NCBI GenBank assembly: GCA_964370405.1
Contig: CAYJJB010000049.1
Coordinates: forward strand, 1-14,326
Length of the DNA: 14,326 nucleotides
Origin: SIG603 sp964370405
GTDB lineage: Bacteria; Bacillota; Clostridia; Oscillospirales; Acutalibacteraceae
Reading direction: 5' to 3'
The notes beneath the pieces were generated by a model. That model did no database searches, had not been told where the DNA came from, and saw nothing but the letters and a program-made list of their open reading frames with translations. Positions 6,856-12,750 of the stretch are shown piece after piece; within the stretch, counting starts at the first letter, position 1; the number at the start of each line of letters is the position of its first letter. Made by a program: the position numbers and the translations under genes.

Positions 6856-6884
6856 TTGACTTTTACCATAGGCTGTATTACAAT
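6856..6884 (+). promoter_or_regulatory. Promoter of the sortase-MFS-fabV unit
   Basis: TTGACT at 6856-6861, 17-nt spacer, TACAAT at 6879-6884, 39 nt before the sortase start codon. It is the only good plus-strand promoter seen before the three closely spaced genes that follow. Confidence 0.7.
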
Positions 6885-6923
6885 GTTCTTTAGTTTAAAA
6901 TTTATTGTGAGGAGTATTATGCT

Positions 6924-7876
6924 ATGGCAGGAAAAAGATATAGTAATTCAAAAAATGCTACGGAAAAAACGCCTAAAACTATAACAAATACCAGATTTTC
7001 AAACAATAGAGCAAATTCAACAAAAATTGACGATTTCTACTTTAATGATGATATACTTTCTGATGACGAAAAACCGAATAAAAGCGTAAAAAAAATTATT
7101 TGGTGGATAGCTTTAGTAGTTTTTGTTTTGGCTTTTGCTATTTCTGCATACTTTATTATAAGTGAAATGCTCTCAAATAAAGAAAGTGCTGATAAATTTG
7201 AAAATCTTTCTGATATGGTGGTTGAAACACCTGAAATTGATGCAGATATTTTAGATGATGCTGAAATAAAAACAATTACTCCATCAGAAAAATATGAAAG
7301 CTTAATTCAAATGAACTCTGATTTTGTTGCATGGATNNNNNNNNNNAGGGTACAAAAATTGATTACCCTGTAATGCAAACAAAATCATCGCCTGATTATT
7401 ATCTTACAAAAAATTTCTACAAAGAATATGATGACAACGGAGTGCCATATATTGACGAAGCTTGCACTTTAAATGAGTCAAACAACCTCTTGCTTCACGG
7501 ACATAATATGATTTCAGGTGCAATGTTTGGTGAATTAGACAGGTTTATTGATGAAGAGTTTTATAAAGAGCATAAATATATACAATTTGATACTATTGAT
7601 GCTTTTTCTACATATGAAATTATCTCTGTATTTAAAACAGTAGATACCCCAAATAGTGGGTTTCCATATTATCAGTATTTAAGTTTAAATACTGAGGAAG
7701 AGTTTAATGAGTATATTAATGGAATAAAAAATATTGAAGAGTATGACACAGGTGTAAGTGCCCAGTTTGGCGATAAATTAATCTCTTTGTCTACTTGTGA
7801 ATATAGCTCAACAAACGGCAGACTAGTAGTTGTTGCAAAGCAAATTAGTACTAGCGAAACTATAGAAACAACATGA
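6924..7876 (+). CDS. srtB: Class B sortase (interrupted by assembly gap)
   Basis: A membrane-anchored cysteine transpeptidase that would attach surface proteins to the cell wall. The N-terminal ~55 residues are cytoplasmic and polar. A membrane helix follows at ~58-80 (IIWWIALVVFVLAFAIS), then a catalytic domain outside the membrane. Class B features are SDFVAWI before the gap, GTKIDYPVMQ after it, the catalytic histidine in LLLHGHNM, the catalytic cysteine in SLSTCEYS and the arginine in NGRLVVVAKQ. The 10-N gap at 7337-7346 puts the two halves in different frames. Family alignment (WI-x-x-x-GTKIDYPV) requires about 8 unknown bases, so the gene itself is probably intact. ATG 6924 has GAGGAG at 6909-6914 (9 nt spacing); ATG 6919 is out of frame. 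Stop is TGA, the only one in the window. No sorting-signal substrate is visible nearby. Confidence 0.88.
7337..7346. other. Assembly gap (10 N)
   Basis: Ten unresolved bases inside the sortase gene. Ten is a typical placeholder length. The reading frames on both sides fit only if the true length is 8 (or 5, 11, and so on), and the family spacing favours 8. Confidence 0.95.
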
Positions 7877-7889
7877 AAAGAGGGTAATA

Positions 7890-9149
7890 ATGAAGAATAA
7901 CCCCATGATAAATTATATTTTTAAATTAAAAGGTAATCCCAAAATTTGTATTTTAACAGAACCTTTGTGGTTTATTCCTTTTAGTTTATATGCTCCTTTT
8001 ATAACAGTTTTTATGAATAGTTTAGGGGTAAATGACTTGCAAATTGGACTTATTACTACTATAGGAATGATTGTGCAGGTTTTTGCTTCGTTTTTTGGTG
8101 GTGTTTTTACCGATAAGTTTGGAAGGCGCATAACCACATTTATTGCAGACTTAATTTCTTGGTCAACGCCTTGCCTTGTATGGGCATTTGCGCAAAATTT
8201 TTGGTGGTTTTTAGCTGCTGCAATTTTAAACAGTGTGTGGCAGGTGTCAAACATAAGTTGGGGTGCTCTTTTAGTAGAAGACAGCGAACCTGATGATCTT
8301 GTATACGCCTATTCTTGGATAAATATAGCCTCTGTTTTATCAGTGTTTGTCGCACCTATTTCATTTTTACTTATGGATAATTTTGATACTGTCTTAATTG
8401 TGCGAGTTTTATATTTATTCTCCTTTGTTTCAATGACTATTAAGTTTTTACTTTTATTCATAAAAGGCAACGAAACAAAGCAAGGTTTAATTCGTATGCA
8501 GGAAACTAAGCATGTGCCTGTTATTAAGCTTATTGCAGGCTACAAAGAAGTATTTTTAAGCGTTGTAAAATCGCCGCACATGCGATTTGCACTTTTTGTA
8601 ATGCTTGTAACAAATGTTACTAAATCTGCGACAGATTTATTTTATGGTCTTTATGTAACACAGGAATTAATGCTTCCAACAAGCTCACTTGCTATTTTTC
8701 AAATGATTACAGCAGCATCTATGCTGATAATCATGTTTACCATTCAAGGAAAGCTTAATAAAAAGGCGTATAGGCTAATAATGCCCATAGGATATGGACT
8801 TTTTATAATTAACAATTTACTACTGATATTGGCACCAGCAAATAAGCCAGAATTTATTGTGCTTTATGCCATTATAAGTGCTGTGTGCACAGCCTTTATC
8901 GCCCCACGAAAAGATTCTTTAAGTGCAAGGTTTGTTGATAAAAAAGAAAGAGCTCGAGTAAGTGCTATACTTTACATGCTGATGATAGGTATAACTTCAC
9001 CTTTTGGAGTATTTATAGGGTGGCTATCTTCAATAAATAGAACCCTTCCTTTTATACTTAATATTGCTATATTTACAGTAGCATTCTTAGCTGTAATGTT
9101 CTCAAAGTCAGTTAAAGATTTAGATAAAAAACTTATACAAGATAATTAA
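7890..9149 (+). CDS. Major facilitator superfamily transporter
   Basis: A 419-residue integral membrane protein with about 12 hydrophobic helices split 6+6 around a charged central loop (KGNETKQGLIRMQETKH, near residues 190-210). The MFS signature A lies between helices 2 and 3 (GGVFTDKFGRR), with a related motif in the second half (RKDSLSARFVDKKERAR). Such proteins move small solutes by proton-coupled antiport or symport. The substrate cannot be inferred; multidrug or metabolite export are both possible. ATG 7890 has GAGGG at 7880-7884. The gene begins 13 nt after the sortase stop and ends 20 nt before fabV, so all three probably share a transcript. A functional link to either neighbour is not evident. 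Confidence 0.88.
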   Translation: MKNNPMINYIFKLKGNPKICILTEPLWFIPFSLYAPFITVFMNSLGVNDLQIGLITTIGMIVQVFASFFGGVFTDKFGRRITTFIADLISWSTPCLVWAFAQNFWWFLAAAILNSVWQVSNISWGALLVEDSEPDDLVYAYSWINIASVLSVFVAPISFLLMDNFDTVLIVRVLYLFSFVSMTIKFLLLFIKGNETKQGLIRMQETKHVPVIKLIAGYKEVFLSVVKSPHMRFALFVMLVTNVTKSATDLFYGLYVTQELMLPTSSLAIFQMITAASMLIIMFTIQGKLNKKAYRLIMPIGYGLFIINNLLLILAPANKPEFIVLYAIISAVCTAFIAPRKDSLSARFVDKKERARVSAILYMLMIGITSPFGVFIGWLSSINRTLPFILNIAIFTVAFLAVMFSKSVKDLDKKLIQDN

Positions 9150-9169
9150 ATTTTAAGGAGATTAAAAAA

Positions 9170-10333
9170 ATGGTAATTAAACAGAAAAAAAGAGGATTTA
9201 TTTGCACAACTTCACATCCTTTAGGTTGTCAAAAAAATGTTCAAAATCAAATTGAATATGTAAAAAAAGAAGGCGAAATTGATAGTGCTAAAAAAGTTTT
9301 GGTGCTAGGATGTTCAACAGGCTATGGACTAGCTTCAAGAATTTCACTTGCCTTTGGTAGTGCCGCAATGACACTTGGAGTATCTTTTGAAAAAGAGCCT
9401 TCAGAAAAACGTACTGGAACAGCAGGTTGGTATAATAATAGAGCCTTTGAAATTGAAGCGCAAAAAGAAGGGCTTTATGCCAAAACAGTAAATGCCGATG
9501 CATTTTCAAAGAAAACAAGAGATGAAATTTCTGAAATTATTGCAAAAGACATGGGCAAAATTGACATGCTTGTGTACAGCCTTGCATCTCCTAAAAGAGT
9601 TACAGATGATGGAGAAAGCTTTAAATCAGTAATTAAACCAATAGGCGCAACTTTTAGCAATAAATCAATTGACCTTGATACAAATAAAATAGTAGACGCT
9701 AGTTTTGACCCTGCAAATGATGATGAAGTAATGGAAACTATAAAAGTAATGGGAGCAGAAGACTGGAAACTTTGGATTGATGAATTAAAGGAATAGGGTC
9801 TGTTAGCTGATAATTTTGTGACTATGGCATATTCTTATTTAGGACCTGAAGTTACTCACCCAATTTATTTAAACGGTACAATAGGGCAAGCTAAAAAACA
9901 TCTTAAAGAAACTTCTGACTCGTTAAATGAAAGTCTTAACGACATAAATGGTAAAAGTTTTGTAGCTGTTAATAAAGCGCTTGTAACGCAAGCAAGCAGT
10001 GCGATACCAGTTGTTCCTCTATATATTTCAATACTTTACAAAGTTATGAAAGAAAAAGGACTGCATGAGCACTGTATTGAGCAAATGTACAGACTATTTA
10101 AAGGCTACGGTAAAAACGAAGTGGAAATTGATAATGACGGATATGTTAGAATGGATGACTGGGAAATGCGTGAAGATGTTCAAGCAGAAGTTATGAACGC
10201 ATGGAATATAATAAACGATGACAACATAGCAGAACTTACAGATTTAAAAGGATTCCATGGTGATTTTGACGGACTATTTGGATTTGGAATTGATGAAGTA
10301 GATTACGAAAGCGATATTTCTACTACTTTATAA
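9170..10333 (+). pseudogene. fabV: Enoyl-ACP reductase FabV, interrupted by in-frame TAG
   Basis: FabV reduces trans-2-enoyl-ACP (or enoyl-CoA) with NADH in the last step of fatty-acid elongation. One continuous frame of 387 residues (family ~395-400) aligns with FabV throughout, but codon 209 (9794-9796) is TAG. Before it come the FabV N-terminus (RGFICTTSHPLGC), the NADH-binding GCSTGYG (residues 48-54) and VYSLASP. After it come AYSYLGPEVTHPIY and the catalytic Y233-x8-K242, close to the Y235-x8-K244 known in other FabV proteins, then a C-terminus ending in ISTTL. No frameshift is needed; a single substitution (for example CAG or AAG to TAG) explains the stop. Without readthrough neither fragment holds both cofactor and catalytic residues. 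Ribosome site AAGGAG at 9155-9160. Alternatives are a recent null mutation, a sequencing error, or UAG readthrough. Confidence 0.9.
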
Positions 10334-10361
10334 TAAAATTATACAATTTTTTAAGTTTTAA

Positions 10362-10390
10362 TTGACAATAAAAACTTTGCGTGATATCAT
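10362..10390 (+). promoter_or_regulatory. Promoter of the TIM-barrel gene
   Basis: Consensus TTGACA at 10362-10367, 17-nt spacer, TATCAT at 10385-10390, 38 nt before the start codon. It separates this gene from the fabV unit. Confidence 0.8.
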
Positions 10391-10428
10391 TTTTATGTAA
10401 TAATTATATAATAAAAGGGAGATTTACT

Positions 10429-11346
10429 ATGAAAGAAATTAAAATTGGTACTTGTGTGCCTGGTAGATTTAGTTTAGACTGGGCGCCACATCTTGTAAAT
10501 GCAGGATTTGAAGCAATTTCACCAAACTTCCATATGGAACTTGGCGGAATAGATTTAGCAGAATATGCTAAAAAAATGAATGATATCGTAGGCGATAAAG
10601 CTATAATACCTACTTTTGGACTTTTCTGTAACCCACTACAAAATGAAAGCCACTTAGCAGAGCTTAAATCAGTTATAGACTCAGCTCACTTATTTGGCAC
10701 AGATAAAGTTTGTACTTTTGCAGGTGCTATTGAAGGCGAGTCAGTTGAAGCTGCTATGCCAAGATTTAAAGAAGTATTCGGCGAACTTACAAAATATGCT
10801 GCTGATAAAGGCGTTACAATTTTATTTGAAAACTGCCCAATGAACGGCACATGGAATAAAGCTACTTGCAACATCGCATTTAACCCAAAAGCATGGGAAA
10901 TGATGTTTAATGAAGTTCCTGCTGAAAACATGGGCCTAGAGTGGGAACCAGCTCACCAAATGGGACAACTTATCGATCCTATACCAAATCTTAAAGAGTG
11001 GATACATAAAATCAAACACGTACACGGTAAAGATGCTACAATAGAGTGGGATCAAATTAAAAAATTCGGTATCGTAGGACACAAAAACTTTGTTCACATG
11101 AGAACACCTGGTTTTGGTGATACTGATTGGAGAGAAGTATTCTTTACTCTATATCAAAACGGTTACGAAGGAACAGTTTGTGTTGAGGGTTATCATGATC
11201 CTATATACGGCAGAGATTGGGAGATGACAGGTCAACTTCATGCTCTTGAGTATCTAAAATGGGCAAGAGGCGGAAACCACACACCAAACCCATGGCCAAA
11301 AGTAGAAATGGGCCCACCACCTGAGAAAAAAGACGAAAATAAATAA
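10429..11346 (+). CDS. Sugar phosphate isomerase/epimerase-like TIM-barrel protein
   Basis: A 305-residue cytoplasmic protein of the xylose isomerase-like / AP-endonuclease 2 TIM-barrel family (relatives include IolE, IolI, Hyi and sugar epimerases). Likely metal ligands at the ends of successive strands are E134 (TILFEN), E173 with H176 (GLEWEPAH; family often Asp-x-x-His), H199 (KHVHGKD) and E253 (VCVEGYHDP). The last ~20 residues form a Pro-rich, charged tail (PNPWPKVEMGPPPEKK). Start is ATG 10429 with GGGAG at 10417-10421; the longer open frame reaches back into the promoter and is rejected. It has its own promoter and terminator, so it is a single-gene unit. No transporter or sugar kinase is adjacent to point to a substrate. 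Codon use looks slightly more C-rich (AAC, TTC, CAC) than its neighbours, hinting at good expression. Confidence 0.82.
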   Translation: MKEIKIGTCVPGRFSLDWAPHLVNAGFEAISPNFHMELGGIDLAEYAKKMNDIVGDKAIIPTFGLFCNPLQNESHLAELKSVIDSAHLFGTDKVCTFAGAIEGESVEAAMPRFKEVFGELTKYAADKGVTILFENCPMNGTWNKATCNIAFNPKAWEMMFNEVPAENMGLEWEPAHQMGQLIDPIPNLKEWIHKIKHVHGKDATIEWDQIKKFGIVGHKNFVHMRTPGFGDTDWREVFFTLYQNGYEGTVCVEGYHDPIYGRDWEMTGQLHALEYLKWARGGNHTPNPWPKVEMGPPPEKKDENK

Positions 11347-11361
11347 TTTTCTAAATTTAAT

Positions 11362-11399
11362 GCGGATAACTAAGCATTTACTTAGTTATCCGCTTTTCT
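11362..11399 (+). terminator. Rho-independent terminator after the TIM-barrel gene
   Basis: Perfect 13-bp arms GCGGATAACTAAG (11362-11374) and its complement (11381-11393), 6-nt loop CATTTA, then TTTTCTT. It lies 15 nt past the stop codon. Confidence 0.92.
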
Positions 11400-11478
11400 T
11401 TATCGTCATGTCTTTTTTATAAAAATACGAAGTATTTCACAATCATTATCAAATTTAAATTAGATTTGTAAAAAACTG

Positions 11479-11507
11479 TTGACAAATGACTTTAATTAGC
11501 GTATAAT
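11479..11507 (+). promoter_or_regulatory. Promoter P1 of carAB
   Basis: Consensus TTGACA (11479-11484), 17-nt spacer, TATAAT (11502-11507). Transcription should begin near 11514. A small dyad ATCTC-TT-GAGAT (11506-11517) overlaps the expected start site and could be an operator. The leader to carA is then about 165 nt. The stretch 11400-11478 between the terminator and P1 is AT-rich and I see nothing else in it. Confidence 0.85.
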
Positions 11508-11536
11508 CTCTTGAGATAAGCACAAATAAATGAGGA

Positions 11537-11583
11537 GGCTTCACCATCTAAATGAAAAATTTTGACGGGTGATGTCTTTTTTT
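11537..11583 (+). promoter_or_regulatory. Candidate attenuator in the carAB leader
   Basis: GGCTTCACC (11537-11545) can pair with GGTGATGTC (11568-11576), with one T-T mismatch and one G-U pair, and is followed at once by seven T residues (11577-11583). This has the form of an intrinsic terminator about 60 nt downstream of P1. AGGAGG (11533-11538) and a six-codon open frame (ATG 11552 to TGA 11572, MKNFDG) overlap the structure. The PyrR-binding consensus usual for pyr leaders in Gram-positive bacteria is not seen, so the sensor is unknown. Confidence 0.45.
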
Positions 11584-11588
11584 GGGAT

Positions 11589-11655
11589 TTTGAGTGTTAA
11601 AACACTTGAAATTATGATATAATCAAGCTAGTATAACTGTGCTTTGAGTGTTAAA
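11589..11655 (+). promoter_or_regulatory. Promoter P2 of carAB flanked by 13-nt direct repeats
   Basis: TGATATAAT at 11615-11623 is a perfect extended -10, with only a weak -35 (TGTTAA, 11595-11600). TTTGAGTGTTAAA occurs at 11589-11601, over the -35 position, and again at 11643-11655, just downstream of the expected start. This promoter lies after the candidate attenuator and would give transcripts that bypass it. The repeats could be binding sites for a regulator. Confidence 0.45.
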
Positions 11656-11680
11656 TTAATGAGAAATGGAGAATGTATTA

Positions 11681-12748
11681 ATGAGTAAGGCGTATTTAGT
11701 TTTGGAAAACGGAAAAGTCTTTAGTGGTGAGTCATTTGGTGCAAGTGGCGAAATTACTGCTGAAGTTGTTTTTACAACAGGAATGACAGGATACCTCGAA
11801 ACGCTTACAGATAAAAGCTATTTCGGGCAAATCGTTGTTCAAACATTTCCTCTTATTGGAAATTATGGCGTTATTCCCGCTGATTTTGAGGGCGATGTTA
11901 TCGGTCCATGTGCATATATTGTAAAAGAATGGTGTCAAGTTCCCTCCAATTTTAGATGTGATGGGGACTTAGACACCTTTTTTAAAGAAAGAGGCGTTAT
12001 TGGTCTTTCTGGAATAGACACAAGAACACTTACAAAAATTATCCGTGAAAGCGGAGTAATGAACGGCGCTATAGTAACTGACCCTAAAAATGCCGATTTT
12101 GATAAAATTAGAAATTATAAAGTTCAAAAAGCAGTTGAAAGTGTTTCTGTTAAAGAATTTGAAGAAAAAATAGATGATACTAAAACAAAAAAAGTAGCAC
12201 TTATGGATTTTGGTTATAAAATGAATATCTATAGAGAGCTTGAAAACAGGGGCGCAAATGTTGTTGTTTGCCCACATAGTACTACAGCAGAAGAGATTAA
12301 GGCTATGAATGTAGATGGAATAATGCTTTCAAACGGTCCTGGTGACCCTGCTGAAAATGTTGAGGTAATAAATAATCTTAAAGAGATAATGGCTTTAAAT
12401 ATTCCAACTTTTGGAATTTGCCTTGGCCACCAACTTTTAGCACTTGCAAATGGATTTAAGACAACTAAGCTTAAATATGGCCACAGAGGTGCTAATCAGC
12501 CTGTTAAAAATACAGAAACTGGCAGGGTGTATATTTCAAGCCAAAACCATGGCTATGCAGTTATGTCAGATACAATTGATGAGAAAATTGCAAGTGAGCT
12601 GTTTATTAATGTTAATGACAAAACTTGCGAGGGTGTAAGATACAAAAACTTCCCAGCATTTACTTGTCAGTTCCACCCAGAGGCAAGCTCTGGTCCTATG
12701 GACACAGCATTTTTATTTGACGAATTCTTTAAATTAATGGAGGGTTAA
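11681..12748 (+). CDS. carA: Carbamoyl-phosphate synthase small subunit (glutaminase)
   Basis: A 355-residue subunit that hydrolyses glutamine and passes ammonia to CarB, making carbamoyl phosphate for pyrimidine and arginine synthesis. The N-terminal CarA domain (1-~150) shows VLENGKVFSGESFGA, FTTGMTGYLETLTDKSY and GLSGIDTRTLTKIIRESG. The class I glutamine amidotransferase domain (~165-355) shows SNGPGDP, the nucleophile C247 in FGICLGHQ, and H332 and E334 in CQFHPEAS; the catalytic triad is complete. Start: ATG 11681 with GGAG at 11668-11671 (9 nt spacing) and MSKAYLVLENG fits the family. The upstream in-frame ATG 11666 overlaps that ribosome site. carB follows after 2 nt. Expression is probably controlled by the leader upstream. 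Confidence 0.96.
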   Translation: MSKAYLVLENGKVFSGESFGASGEITAEVVFTTGMTGYLETLTDKSYFGQIVVQTFPLIGNYGVIPADFEGDVIGPCAYIVKEWCQVPSNFRCDGDLDTFFKERGVIGLSGIDTRTLTKIIRESGVMNGAIVTDPKNADFDKIRNYKVQKAVESVSVKEFEEKIDDTKTKKVALMDFGYKMNIYRELENRGANVVVCPHSTTAEEIKAMNVDGIMLSNGPGDPAENVEVINNLKEIMALNIPTFGICLGHQLLALANGFKTTKLKYGHRGANQPVKNTETGRVYISSQNHGYAVMSDTIDEKIASELFINVNDKTCEGVRYKNFPAFTCQFHPEASSGPMDTAFLFDEFFKLMEG

Positions 12749-12750
12749 TT

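Noticed and set aside
9812..9826. Independent restart giving a separate C-terminal FabV protein from GTG 9818 or ATG 9824
   Set aside because: There is no ribosome site at proper spacing, and the preceding codons (GLLADNF) already match FabV, so the second half is a continuation rather than a separate gene.
10381..10428. Longer N-terminus for the TIM-barrel protein
   Set aside because: The extension begins at the -10 region of a consensus promoter; ATG 10429 has a good GGGAG ribosome site.
11530..11565. Eleven-codon leader frame starting at ATG 11530 (MRRLHHLNEKF)
   Set aside because: There is no ribosome site upstream, and its second and third codons are themselves the AGGAGG motif. The MKNFDG frame is the better, though still weak, candidate.
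11514..11583. PyrR-binding element in the carAB leader
   Set aside because: Only a short GAGGCT match is present; the upstream conserved half of the PyrR consensus is missing.
11969..12277. 102-codon minus-strand open frame within carA
   Set aside because: It lies antisense to an intact, strongly conserved gene and has the Phe/Asn/Ile-rich composition of a shadow frame.
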